64,000 bases of DNA, taken from NCBI GenBank assembly GCA_020832725.1, contig JAFIEC010000418.1:1-64000 (forward strand), written 5' to 3'. The translations under genes were made by a program, and so were the position numbers. The notes beneath the pieces are model-generated. The model searched no databases. It was not told where the DNA came from and saw nothing but the letters and a program-made list of their open reading frames with translations. The DNA is from Paracoccaceae bacterium. Lineage in GTDB: Bacteria; Pseudomonadota; Alphaproteobacteria; Rhodobacterales; Rhodobacteraceae. Below are positions 39,950 to 48,060 of the stretch, piece after piece. Numbering within the stretch: the first letter of the stretch is position 1; the number at the start of each line of letters is the position of its first letter.

Positions 39950-41169
39950 CTGATACGCATCCCTTCGGGGTTGAACGTGATTTCTATATCACGCCAGTGA
40001 TCGTATTTCTCGGGCGGCAGGCCGTAGCCGTCGCCGGCGCAGCGGATGATCGCGCGGCGCGCGGCCTCGAAGGCCTGCGAGGTGGCCGACTCGCCGCCGC
40101 CCGAGGCGCTGATCATCCGGATCGAGCCCATTTCGGGCATGGCGTTGGGGGTCATGGACACGCCCACCACCACGGTCACGCCCATCGCCTCGGTCGACAG
40201 CGCGCCCAGGTTCCAGCATTGCTGCACCGCCAGGCGCAGCCCGTCGGCTTCGGACTGGCTCAGCCCGCCGGTGGCGGCGCGCGCGGGGCCGGGGTCGGCG
40301 GCACCGCCTGCCAGCGCCTCGGCCAGTGCATCGGCGATAGCGTCGCGCGGGGCCTCGGGCTCGGGGTCCGGTTCGGGCGCGGGTTGCGGCGGCGGTGCGG
40401 GCCGTTCGGCGGTCTGCGCGGGTTCGGGCTGGGGCTCCGGTTGGGGTTCGGGTTCGGGCCGGGGTTGCGGGCGCTCGGGGCGGCGCTGCGGGCGCGGGCT
40501 GATCTCGGGCGCGCGGGCGGCCAGGTCCAGCGACTCGCGGTCGGTTTCCGTCGCTTCGGTGACGATCTCGGTGGTGGCCTCGGGCAGGGCGGTGGCCTGG
40601 GCTTCGGGTTCCACCACTTCTGCCTCGCGTTCGGCATCGGGGGTGATCGCCGCGGACTCGGCGATGTCGATGCGGGCCTCGGGGTCGGGGGCCTCGCTCG
40701 GCGTGGGGGCGACGCGGTCCACGGGGCGCGGGCGCGGGCGCACCGAACTGCCCGGCGCGGGCAGGGGTGAAAACACGACACCGGTTTCAGGCACAACAGG
40801 CGCCGCCGGTTCGGGCTGTGGCTGCGGTTCCGGTTCGGGCTGCGGTGCGGGGGCCGGTTCCGGCGCGGGCGCGGGGGGCGGGTCCTGCTCCAGCGGTGCC
40901 GGTGCGGCGATTTCCGGTTCGGGGGTGGGTTCGGGCGCCGGTTCGGGGGCCGGTTCGGGCTCGGGCGCCGGCGCCGGTTGCGGCGCCGGGTCGGGGCTGC
41001 GCGCGGGGGCCTGCAATGCGGCGAATTCCTCGGCCGAGATCAGGGCGACATCGGTCACGGGCACGCGCATGCCGGAATCGGGCGCGCGGAACAGGTCACC
41101 GACCATCACCCAGAGGATGAGGCCGATGTGCATGGCGCCCGAAATCTTCTGTCCCGTGTCCAGGGGCAT
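39946..41169 (-). CDS. tolA: TolA, inner-membrane energy transducer of Tol-Pal
   Basis: 407 residues. An N-terminal helix ([19 protein letters not shown]) contains the conserved S-x3-H-x8-W arrangement that contacts TolQR. About 230 residues of Pro/Glu/Ala repeats (P-x-P-E-P type) span the periplasm instead of the E. coli alanine/lysine helix. The C-terminal domain is TonB/TolA-like: [20 protein letters not shown] ... [11 protein letters not shown] ... [11 protein letters not shown]. It couples the TolQR proton motor to Pal/TolB. The repeat region produces very long open frames on the other strand, which I discount. Confidence 0.92.
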   Translation of the reverse strand: MPLDTGQKISGAMHIGLILWVMVGDLFRAPDSGMRVPVTDVALISAEEFAALQAPARSPDPAPQPAPAPEPEPAPEPAPEPTPEPEIAAPAPLEQDPPPAPAPEPAPAPQPEPEPQPQPEPAAPVVPETGVVFSPLPAPGSSVRPRPRPVDRVAPTPSEAPDPEARIDIAESAAITPDAEREAEVVEPEAQATALPEATTEIVTEATETDRESLDLAARAPEISPRPQRRPERPQPRPEPEPQPEPQPEPAQTAERPAPPPQPAPEPDPEPEAPRDAIADALAEALAGGAADPGPARAATGGLSQSEADGLRLAVQQCWNLGALSTEAMGVTVVVGVSMTPNAMPEMGSIRMISASGGGESATSQAFEAARRAIIRCAGDGYGLPPEKYDHWRDIEITFNPEGMRIR

Positions 41170-41191
41170 GGGGTGTCCGTTCTGCCCTTGC

Positions 41192-41662
41192 TCAGTTCTG
41201 TCCGTCGAAGCGCGGCCCGTCGGTGTCGGTCACCAGCCCGATGTTGTTGAACCCGCCCGAGTTGAGCGCCCCCATCACCTGCACCACGCGCTCATACGGG
41301 ATGGAGCCGTCGGCGCGCAGGAAGATGCGGTTGTCGCGCCGCTCGGCGGCCACCGCGCGCAGTTGCGGGATCAGGTCCCCGGCGGTGATTTCCGTGGTCA
41401 TGATCATCACCCGCCCGTCAGCGGTCAGCGTGACCGACAGCGGCTCTTCCTGCTCGGCGGGCAGCGCCCCGGCCGAGGTGCGCGGCAATTCCACCGGCAC
41501 GCCCACGGTCAGCATGGGCGCGGCCACCATGAAGATGATCAGCAACACCAGCATCACGTCCACAAAGGGCGTGACGTTGATCTCCGACATGCGCCCGCCG
41601 CGCGCCGCGCGGCGCCGACCGCCGCCCTTGCCGCCATTGCGCCGGATGACCTGCCCCCCCAT
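41192..41662 (-). CDS. tolR: TolR, proton-channel subunit of Tol-Pal
   Basis: 156 residues, ExbD/TolR family. After a basic Gly/Arg-rich head come MSEINVTPFVDVMLVLLIIFMVAAPML, whose aspartate in the helix is the proton-carrying residue, and the SPIxPxE-like periplasmic domain with LRADGSIPYERVVQVMGAL and NIGLVTD. It works with TolQ; the two genes are three bases apart. Confidence 0.95.
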   Translation of the reverse strand: MGGQVIRRNGGKGGGRRRAARGGRMSEINVTPFVDVMLVLLIIFMVAAPMLTVGVPVELPRTSAGALPAEQEEPLSVTLTADGRVMIMTTEITAGDLIPQLRAVAAERRDNRIFLRADGSIPYERVVQVMGALNSGGFNNIGLVTDTDGPRFDGQN

Positions 41663-41665
41663 GGT

Positions 41666-42364
41666 TCAGGCCGCGTCCAGCTGGCGCGACAGGATCGTGT
41701 TGAATTCGTCCGCGAAGGCTTCATAGCCCGAGACGATGGCCTCGGAATCCTCGGTCAGCTTGTTGTAGAAGATGGTCGCGGGGATGGCGGCCAGCAGCCC
41801 CAGCCCGGTTGCCAGCAGCGCCTCGGCGATGCCCGGCGCCACCACGGCCAGGTTGGTGGACTGCGCAAGGGCGATTTCCTCGAAGGCGTGCTTGATGCCC
41901 CAGACAGTGCCGAACAGCCCGATGAAGGGCGAGGCCGACCCGACCGAGGCCAGAAACGTCAGCCCGCCCTGCAGCTCGCGCGCTTCCTTGGTGATGGCCA
42001 CATCCATGGACCGGTCGATGCGTTGCACCGCGCCGGGGATCAGCGCGCCGTCATGGCGGTGGCTGCGCCGCCATTCGGCCATCCCGGCGGCAAAGACGCG
42101 CGCAGGCGGCGTGGGCGGTTCGGGGCCGATCTGGTCGTAAAGCTCGTCCAGCGGTTCGCCCGACCAGAAGGCGGCGTCGAACTGGTCGGCCTCGCTGCGG
42201 GCGCGGCGGTAGCGGATCAGCTTCTGGATGATGATCCCCCAGGACCAGAACGAGGCCAGGATCAGGATGATCATGACCAGTTGCACGGTCACCGTGGCGC
42301 GCGCGAACAGCGCGACCAGCGAAAAGTCGATATCTTGCGTCGCCGCAAGGGCGGTCTGTTCCAT
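41666..42364 (-). CDS. tolQ: TolQ, proton-channel subunit of Tol-Pal
   Basis: 232 residues from the ATG at 42364; a GTG at 42376 lacks a ribosome site. Three membrane helices of the ExbB/TolQ/MotA family, with GLTFLASVGSASPFIGLFGTVWGIKHAF and the last helix GIAEALLATGLGLLAAIPATIFYN, the wording of TolQ. It forms the pentameric motor around TolR. 111 bases after ybgC. Confidence 0.96.
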   Translation of the reverse strand: MEQTALAATQDIDFSLVALFARATVTVQLVMIILILASFWSWGIIIQKLIRYRRARSEADQFDAAFWSGEPLDELYDQIGPEPPTPPARVFAAGMAEWRRSHRHDGALIPGAVQRIDRSMDVAITKEARELQGGLTFLASVGSASPFIGLFGTVWGIKHAFEEIALAQSTNLAVVAPGIAEALLATGLGLLAAIPATIFYNKLTEDSEAIVSGYEAFADEFNTILSRQLDAA

Positions 42365-42475
42365 GGGCCTGCTCACTCAAGAAAGGCCACCCTTGCACCG
42401 GGCGGCTCTGTTTGGCGGCGAATCTACAGGTTTTCGGCCCTCAAAGCCAACAGATCGACCGGTGATGCAACAAAT

Positions 42476-42874
42476 TTATCCGTGATCGATGCAAAGGGCG
42501 CGCAGCGCGGCGGGAAACCGCCGGGGGCGGGCGCCCGCGTCCAGGCAGACCAGCACCACGCGGGCGTCGAACAGGAGCGCATCGCCGCGCCGCACCTGCT
42601 GGCGCAGGGTCAGCCGCGCAGGGGTCGCGGCCTCTGCCTCGGTGGTGACGCTCAGCAGATCGTCGAACCGGGCCGGGGCCAGATAGTCGGCCTCTACCCG
42701 CCGGACGGCGAAGACCAGACCTTGTTCGGCCTTCAGCGCCGCCTGATCGACCCCCAGCGCCCGCACCCACTCGCTGCGCGCGCGTTCGATGAACTTCAGG
42801 TAATTCGCGTAATAGACGATGCCCGCAAGGTCGGTGTCCTCGTAATAGACGCGGACGGAGTGGGTGTGGGTCAT
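42476..42874 (-). CDS. ybgC: Tol-Pal-associated acyl-CoA thioesterase YbgC
   Basis: 132 residues, single hot-dog (4HBT) domain. The catalytic signature VYYEDTDLAGIVYYANYLKFIERAR contains the conserved Asp and the Y-x-x-Y-x-x-F/E-R pattern. It hydrolyses acyl-CoA (in other bacteria short-chain or phospholipid-linked acyl groups) at the inner membrane. It heads the tol run. Upstream the sequence changes abruptly to the AT-rich islet, so its native upstream neighbour is no longer here. Confidence 0.94.
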   Translation of the reverse strand: MTHTHSVRVYYEDTDLAGIVYYANYLKFIERARSEWVRALGVDQAALKAEQGLVFAVRRVEADYLAPARFDDLLSVTTEAEAATPARLTLRQQVRRGDALLFDARVVLVCLDAGARPRRFPAALRALCIDHG

Positions 42875-43068
42875 TTGGTGTCCTTCCGTCCTTGTGCGCC
42901 GTCTGGGGGGCGTGCGGTGCGCGACCCTCTAGCATCGGCGCGCGACCGGGGCCACGGGGAAGGCGGGCGGAACGGGGCGGGGGGGCAGGCGGGATCCTAC
43001 CGGGAGTCATGTTGGACGGGGATCATCCGAACACCTGATAAGGACAACCATATGAAAAAAAGTTGTGT

Positions 43069-44529
43069 TTATCGAATATTCAAGTAATTCCAGAGGCCTG
43101 GGTGTATACACACGCCCAAGCTAGGCTTCAAAAACTCTTCCCCGCGATGAAACCAATAATATCGCCTCGCGTTGAAAGAGTCATCGTAATTTCCAATAAC
43201 ACCGTAATGAAACAAGTCGTCAACGAGTGTGGAGGTATTCGCAAATCCAAACTTCGCTATGACTGATCTATCGAATTCATCAAATGACTTGTAAAGTCTC
43301 TTGTTTATATTCTCCCTAAGTGTTTTAGCGATGGCATTCCCATGTCTTACGCTTATCTCATCCTTGATTTCATTCATCGCTCGCCTTGAATACTCGTTAA
43401 GCGCATTCTTTATCTCATCTTCCCCTATTCTGGGTGAATCTGGGTTCTCGTCTGCTATCGAGTTGAGTAGCTGCACAACATCACGAGGTCGTCCCCAAGT
43501 GTTTATTTTAATAAAATTCTCAAGTAGAATGGTCTTCTTTCCGAAATTAATTTTGGGTTCAACAAAATCAGCAAAATTGATTACTTCTAGATGTTTGGAG
43601 TGAATGACTTTCTGGATAAGAAGTCGAAACAGAAGTGTCTCGCTCCCATCACTCATGTCCCATTCTAGCTTAACGCTTTTGCCGTCCACGAGTTTTCCGA
43701 TTTCGGAATCCATGTCATTAAGCAGATTCCGAATCTCTGGTCTGAGCGCACATACAATGTGAAAATCAAGATTGTGCTTAATAAAGAAATTATTTAATTC
43801 ACGAGCTGATCTCAGTATGTCACGGACCATCGCTGCCCGAACCTTAACCTCGTCATCTGCTGCATCAAGTCGCGACAAAACTAGCTCGTCAACATACAAG
43901 TAAAACAAATGATCTTGATGGTGACGCCTCAATAGCTCGAGCGCTGCACTGATATACTCACTCAAGGGAACTTCGCTCCCCCCTTTGTATTTGGCGAAGT
44001 CAAATCCAACAGACGCTGAAATGTCAAACATCTCTGCAGATATCTCAACTGAGGCTGATTTCAAAACACCTTCGAAAATAGACGAGAGTCGACTCCTCTT
44101 TCCAAGGACGAATTTCGTAAATTGTGAAGTGAATGAGTTCTCACTCAGCTCTTCAGCAATTTTTACCAAAAAAGTTCTAAGCCAAATTTCTCGAAAATCA
44201 TAATTCAAAAAAATGTTCCTAGAATTAACAACTCCCAGCATATCTATTTTTTGGGTTCTCGCGGCGCTATTGTAGTCTTTTGGCTTGACATCGGAGTGAA
44301 ACGAAAAAAACTTTGATATGTATCCCTTTTCTTTTAGTTTTTCCGACAAGTAAAACTGAACAGCCGTTTTTCCTGAGCCTTTTCGTCCAACAATAATGTA
44401 TTTTCTCTTGTTGTTGAGTGAATTCATCGAAAACGAGGTCGGCAGAATGAAAGTCGAGTGGAAATACTCGGGAAAGTTGTTGCCTTCGTCAATCGCCTCC
44501 ACGTCGCCAAAGTAACAATCAGACAGCAT
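43069..44529 (-). CDS. P-loop ATPase, resembling the Sll1717/FunZ-like family, in an AT-rich islet
   Basis: 486 residues. Start region CYFGDVEAIDEGNNFPEYF; Walker A GRKGSGKT at 48-55; Walker B HLFYLYVDEL at 207-216 with D214/E215; FHIVCALRPEI at 256-266 as a likely sensor strand; TWGRPRDVVQLLNSIAD about residue 350; a probable winged-helix tail (FHYGVIGNYDD). I recall this combination (FG opening, GRKGSGK, GRPRD) from P-loop proteins named Sll1717 or FunZ, whose function is not established; some sit beside defence genes. Base and codon use (many AAA, ATT, TTT) is unlike every neighbour, implying transfer. The ATG lies three bases after a lepA remnant's stop. A T7 tract follows the stop (43054-43060). 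Confidence 0.7.
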   Translation of the reverse strand: MLSDCYFGDVEAIDEGNNFPEYFHSTFILPTSFSMNSLNNKRKYIIVGRKGSGKTAVQFYLSEKLKEKGYISKFFSFHSDVKPKDYNSAARTQKIDMLGVVNSRNIFLNYDFREIWLRTFLVKIAEELSENSFTSQFTKFVLGKRSRLSSIFEGVLKSASVEISAEMFDISASVGFDFAKYKGGSEVPLSEYISAALELLRRHHQDHLFYLYVDELVLSRLDAADDEVKVRAAMVRDILRSARELNNFFIKHNLDFHIVCALRPEIRNLLNDMDSEIGKLVDGKSVKLEWDMSDGSETLLFRLLIQKVIHSKHLEVINFADFVEPKINFGKKTILLENFIKINTWGRPRDVVQLLNSIADENPDSPRIGEDEIKNALNEYSRRAMNEIKDEISVRHGNAIAKTLRENINKRLYKSFDEFDRSVIAKFGFANTSTLVDDLFHYGVIGNYDDSFNARRYYWFHRGEEFLKPSLGVCIHPGLWNYLNIR

Positions 44530-44532
44530 CTC

Positions 44533-44727
44533 TTATCCATCCATCGTCAGCACATTGATAAACGCCGCCTGCGGGATATCGACCTTCCCGAACTGGCGCT
44601 TCTTCTTCGTACCCGTTTTCTGATTCTCGAGCAATGTCTTCTTGCACGCCATGTCCCCGCCGTTGGCTGCCTGGATCGGTATTTCAAACATGTTGCGGGG
44701 GATCGGCGCCTTGATGTTTTCGCACAT
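44533..44727 (-). pseudogene. lepA: lepA (elongation factor 4) 3' remnant with internal deletion
   Basis: 64 codons ending TAA at 44533-44535. The segment [17 protein letters not shown] followed by [11 protein letters not shown] and [16 protein letters not shown] matches the extreme C-terminus of LepA (IPRQ-x-FKIPIQAAIGG ... GGD-x-x-RKRKLL-x-KQK-x-GKKKMRQFG-x-VEIPQ-x-AF) as I remember it. About 24 residues between the IQAA and the second GG are missing, and everything upstream (GTPase domains) is gone. It starts 20 bases after the algH stop and ends three bases before the ATPase ATG. It cannot encode a working LepA. It is either a relic of lepA brought with the islet or the scar of an integration. 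Confidence 0.75.
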
Positions 44728-44746
44728 GCCGCCGCCCCGCCACGCC

Positions 44747-45328
44747 TCAGGCCCGCCCCGCCGCGCCCGACAGCATCACCGGGTCCACGCCCAGCGCGCG
44801 CAGCGCGGCCTCCCATTGCGCGGGGGGCGCGGTGTCGAAGACCAGCGCGGCAGTGGCGGCGACGCTCAGCCAGCCGTTGGCAAGGATCTCCTCCTCCAGT
44901 TGCCCCGGCGCCCAGCCCGCATAGCCCAGCATCATCCGCGCCCGCGCCGGGCCGCGCCCGTGCAGCATGTCCTCGAGGATATCAAGCGTGGCGCTCATGG
45001 CGATGCCCTCGGCCACCGGCAGGGTGGTGGCACCGCCATCATACTCGGCGCTGTGCAGCACGAATCCGCGGCCATGCTCCACCGGACCGCCGAAATGGAC
45101 CGCTGCATCGGGTGCGCTGTGCTGCGCGTCCTCGGCGACCAGTTCCAGATGCGCCATCAGCGCGCCCAGCCGCAGGTCCGGCAGCGGCTTGTTGACGATC
45201 AGCCCCATGGCGCCCTGCGGCGAGTGCGAGCAGATACAGACCACGCTGCGCGCGAATCGCATGTCGGGCATGCCGGGCATGGCGATCAGCAGCTTGCCGG
45301 TCAGGTCCAGGTGATCCGAGGCGCTCAT
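44747..45328 (-). CDS. YqgE/AlgH family protein
   Basis: 193 residues from the ATG at 45328; longer in-frame openings lack similarity. [41 protein letters not shown] is the family's conserved opening, followed by [16 protein letters not shown] and [23 protein letters not shown]. Members (DUF179) are widespread, with unclear biochemistry; a role in transcriptional control of alginate was proposed in Pseudomonas. It is divergent from the DsbD-N-like gene. Confidence 0.93.
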   Translation of the reverse strand: MSASDHLDLTGKLLIAMPGMPDMRFARSVVCICSHSPQGAMGLIVNKPLPDLRLGALMAHLELVAEDAQHSAPDAAVHFGGPVEHGRGFVLHSAEYDGGATTLPVAEGIAMSATLDILEDMLHGRGPARARMMLGYAGWAPGQLEEEILANGWLSVAATAALVFDTAPPAQWEAALRALGVDPVMLSGAAGRA

Positions 45329-45495
45329 GCGCTGACCATGCCGCAGCCGCGAAGGCTTGCCAAGCCATTCCCGGCGCCTGGGCGGGTGGTTTCTGCACCT
45401 TTGGGTTGTGTCATGCGATGCAGCCGGGCCACAACGCCGCCGGTCTCCGAAACGTGACTTCCCTTTCGCCGCATTACAGCGGAATCCTCGACCGC

Positions 45496-46410
45496 ATGAC
45501 CCGAGAACCGAACCCCGGACCTGCGCGGCTGCGCGCCCTTGCCCGAGCGCTGCGCCTCTCACCCGGCCCGTCCTCACCCGGCCTGACAGTGCGCCCCGCC
45601 TTGCGCGCGCTCGCCGCAGCCGCGATCATGGCCGTTGCGTCGATTGTGCCCGTCGATGCCCAGGGGCGCGGGGCCGAGCAGGTCTCGGCCGAGTTCCGCA
45701 CGGGCTGGGTGCGCGACGATGGCCGCCGGATGGCCGCGCTGCATCTGCGGCTGGCACCGGGCTGGATGACCTATTGGCGGGTCCCCGGCGAAGGCGGTCT
45801 GGCATTGCGCATGGACTGGTCCGGGTCCGAGAACCTGGCCGGGGTGGACAAGCACTGGCCCAGTCCGCGCGTGTTCGTGCAGAACGGCTATTACAACATC
45901 GGTTACCGCGACGAACTGGTGCTGCCCATCGAACTGACCCCCGTCGATCCCGCGCGCCCCATGGTCTTTGTCGCCGCGATCACACTGGGGGTGTGCCGCG
46001 ATGTCTGCATTCCGGTGGACCTGCGCCTGCGTGCCGATCTGAGCGCACCCGGCCGCCCCGACGCGCTGATCGAGGCCGCCCTGTCGCAAGCGCCGCGCCC
46101 GGCGCTGGACGCAGGGCTGCGCGCCGCGCGGTGCGGGCTGGAACCGGCCGAGCGCAACGGGATGCGCCTGCGCGCGGAACTGGACCTGCCGGAAACCGGC
46201 GCCAACGAACGCGTGATCGTCGAACTGCCGGGCCAGGAGGCGCGGGTGCGCGATCTGGGCAGCCTGCGCAACGGCGATCTGCTGCGCGGCGAGGCGCTGA
46301 TCACGCCGCCACGGCGCGGCACCTTGAGCGTGAACCGCTCGGATATCCGCCTGACGGTGCTGAGCGATGCGGGCGCCGTGCAACACACCGGCTGCACGGC
46401 GGCGCCCTGA
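45496..46410 (+). CDS. Exported DsbD N-terminal-domain-like protein
   Basis: 304 residues. Hydrophobic signal region ALRALAAAAIMAVASIVPVDAQ preceded by a 35-residue charged head; a GTG at 45589 would give a normal-length signal peptide and may be the true start. The mature part has an immunoglobulin-like DsbD-alpha fold: LAPGWMTYWRVPGEGGLALRMDW, YRDELVLPIEL and GVCRDVCIPVDL with two cysteines spaced C-x3-C as in DsbD-alpha homologues. It probably accepts or passes electrons to periplasmic disulfides. The DsbD membrane part is not encoded next to it, so its partner is unknown. Confidence 0.75.
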   Translation: MTREPNPGPARLRALARALRLSPGPSSPGLTVRPALRALAAAAIMAVASIVPVDAQGRGAEQVSAEFRTGWVRDDGRRMAALHLRLAPGWMTYWRVPGEGGLALRMDWSGSENLAGVDKHWPSPRVFVQNGYYNIGYRDELVLPIELTPVDPARPMVFVAAITLGVCRDVCIPVDLRLRADLSAPGRPDALIEAALSQAPRPALDAGLRAARCGLEPAERNGMRLRAELDLPETGANERVIVELPGQEARVRDLGSLRNGDLLRGEALITPPRRGTLSVNRSDIRLTVLSDAGAVQHTGCTAAP

Positions 46411-46748
46411 GCGGAAAGCCGCGCCGCCACGGTCCTGAGGCGCCGGACCGGTCGGGGCTGTCGCGCCCGATGGCGGGGAACCCGGGCCACAGTCCCCATT
46501 GCCAGACCAGAGACCGGCGCGGCCCTGTCGCCCACCGCGCACACCGAAGCGCCCGCACAGGGTGGCAGCTCGGGGGGGGGCGGCCCATTGCGGGCCGTTG
46601 TCGACCCGCGCGGGCTGCACCGCGCAAGCTGGATCATCCGCCTCATGCCAGCGCCCGGTGGGTGCCGCACGTTCGCGCCGCTCAGGCCCGGCGCCGGACG
46701 CGCCGACGTGATGACGCATCTGACCGGCCGATCCTGCGCGGTGGCGAA
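46411..46748. other. Convergent gap between DsbD-like gene and ssb
   Basis: Very GC-rich; open frames here lack ribosome sites and family features. I see no clear terminator hairpin with a T-run and no repeat shared with the rest of the window. Confidence 0.4.
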
Positions 46749-47237
46749 TCAGAACGGGATTTCGTCATCCATGTCGGGCGGGCCGCCGCCATAGCCGCCG
46801 CGATCATTGCCACGGTCGCCGCCCCCGCCTCCGCCCCCGCCACTGCCACTGCCACTGCCACTGCCACTGCCGCCACCGTCACCGCCACGCCCGTCCAGCA
46901 TGGTCAGCGTGCCGCCCATTCCGGCCACCACGATATCGGTCGAATAGCGATCCTGCCCGCTCTGGTCCTGCCACTTCCGGGTCTGCAGCGACCCCTCCAC
47001 ATAGACCTTCGACCCCTTGCGCAGGTATTGCTCGGCCACCCGCACCAGCCCGTCACCACGCAGCACCACATTGTGCCATTCGGTGCGTTCGCGCTGTTCG
47101 CCGGTGTTGCGGTCGCGCCAGCGCTCCGAGGTGGCAATGCGCAGGTTGCACAGCTTGCCGCCATCGGGGAAGGTCCGCACCTCGGGGTCGCGCCCCAGAT
47201 TGCCCACCAGGATCACCTTGTTCACCGAACCTGCCAT
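46749..47237 (-). CDS. ssb: Single-stranded DNA-binding protein SSB
   Basis: 162 residues. OB-fold [23 protein letters not shown] ... [38 protein letters not shown]; then a Gly/Ser-only linker and the conserved acidic tip DMDDEIPF that docks partner proteins. The linker contains a perfect hexanucleotide microsatellite (five copies of cactgc on the plus strand, 46841-46870) coding for Gly-Ser pairs, so its length could vary in steps of two residues. Confidence 0.96.
   Translation of the reverse strand: MAGSVNKVILVGNLGRDPEVRTFPDGGKLCNLRIATSERWRDRNTGEQRERTEWHNVVLRGDGLVRVAEQYLRKGSKVYVEGSLQTRKWQDQSGQDRYSTDIVVAGMGGTLTMLDGRGGDGGGSGSGSGSGSGGGGGGGGDRGNDRGGYGGGPPDMDDEIPF
46841..46870. repeat. Hexanucleotide microsatellite in ssb linker
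   Basis: Five perfect tandem copies of CACTGC (plus strand), 30 bp, in frame with ssb, encoding Gly-Ser dipeptides. The imperfect C/G-rich flank (cgcccccgcc) extends the glycine run. Confidence 0.9.
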
Positions 47238-47426
47238 TGCGCCGCTCCCTTCGCGAATCCCGTTTCCACCCGCTTACACCAAGCCTGCGCGATACTCTAC
47301 AAGACTGGTTAACGATCCCTGAAGCCCTGACTCCTTGCCGCGCCGCCCGCCCCGGAGGCGCAAACCGCTGGATTCGGCGCGCGTTTCCAGTATCATGTGC
47401 GCACGGAAACAACAGGGGCGGAACCC

Positions 47427-48038
47427 ATGCGACAGACGGCGCGGCGCACGGGACAGGCGCTGGCGGTGCTCTGCCTGGTGGCATCGCCCGCAGCGGCGCA
47501 GGGGCTCAACCTTTCGGGGCAGTCCTCGGCCTCGCGCGCTGATATCCTGCACAACCAGACCCGGCTGATGGACGGTCGGCTGTCGGAACAGTATTCGCGC
47601 TCGGACCGGCTGCTGCCGCCCGGCACCCGCGCCGGGCGCAACGTCGCCATCCCCGCCTATACCGGCCCCCGGACCGGCCCGCATGTCGACCTCGCCCGCG
47701 CCGCCGCGCGCCGCCATGACCTGCCCGAAGACCTGTTCCTGCGCCTCGTGCATCAGGAAAGCCGCTGGAACCCGGACGCCGTGTCCAGCAAGGGCGCGCT
47801 GGGGCTGGCCCAACTGATGCCGGAGACGGCGCGGCTTCTGGGCGTGGACCCGCTGGACCCGGCGCAGAACCTCGACGGGGGCGCGCGCTACCTGCGGATG
47901 ATGTTCGACCGCTTCGGCGACTGGGAACTGGCGCTGGCGGCGTATAATGCCGGGCCGGGCGCGGTCGATGCCCATGGCGGCATCCCGCCCTTCGCCGAAA
48001 CGCGCCAGTACGTGCAGATCATCCTCGGGTCAGGCTGA
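47427..48038 (+). CDS. Lytic transglycosylase, SLT domain
   Basis: 203 residues from the ATG at 47427 (a longer opening from 47397 lacks a signal-like start). Signal peptide RRTGQALAVLCLVASPAAAQ. The SLT/goose-lysozyme-like domain begins near residue 90: catalytic glutamate E111 in LVHQESRWNPDAVSSKGALGLAQLMPETA, later ALAAYNAGPGAV. It cleaves the glycan strand of peptidoglycan in the periplasm. Its C-terminus is short, so it is a minimal single-domain enzyme. It converges on cfa with a 22-base gap. Confidence 0.9.
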   Translation: MRQTARRTGQALAVLCLVASPAAAQGLNLSGQSSASRADILHNQTRLMDGRLSEQYSRSDRLLPPGTRAGRNVAIPAYTGPRTGPHVDLARAAARRHDLPEDLFLRLVHQESRWNPDAVSSKGALGLAQLMPETARLLGVDPLDPAQNLDGGARYLRMMFDRFGDWELALAAYNAGPGAVDAHGGIPPFAETRQYVQIILGSG

Positions 48039-48060
48039 CCGCCCGGCAACGCGGGCGCCT

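Noticed and set aside
42960..43000. G-rich run upstream of ybgC as a fifth copy of the quadruplex element
   Set aside because: G-tracts are present, but there are no flanking paired arms and no second stem-loop, so it lacks the shared architecture.
40046..43087. 1013-codon open frame on the plus strand
   Set aside because: It is the complement of tolA/tolR/tolQ/ybgC; the Gly/Ser/Ala-rich translation comes from the Pro/Glu repeats of TolA and high GC.
43063..43266. 67-codon plus-strand frame in the AT-rich islet
   Set aside because: Antisense to the well-supported ATPase reading frame; no independent evidence.
43046..44540. GATAAG at both ends of the AT-rich islet as terminal repeats
   Set aside because: Only six bases are shared, in inverted orientation and not at precise composition boundaries; easily chance.
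46841..46870. CRISPR-like repeat array
   Set aside because: It is a hexanucleotide microsatellite inside ssb with no spacers; no other regularly spaced repeats exist in the window.
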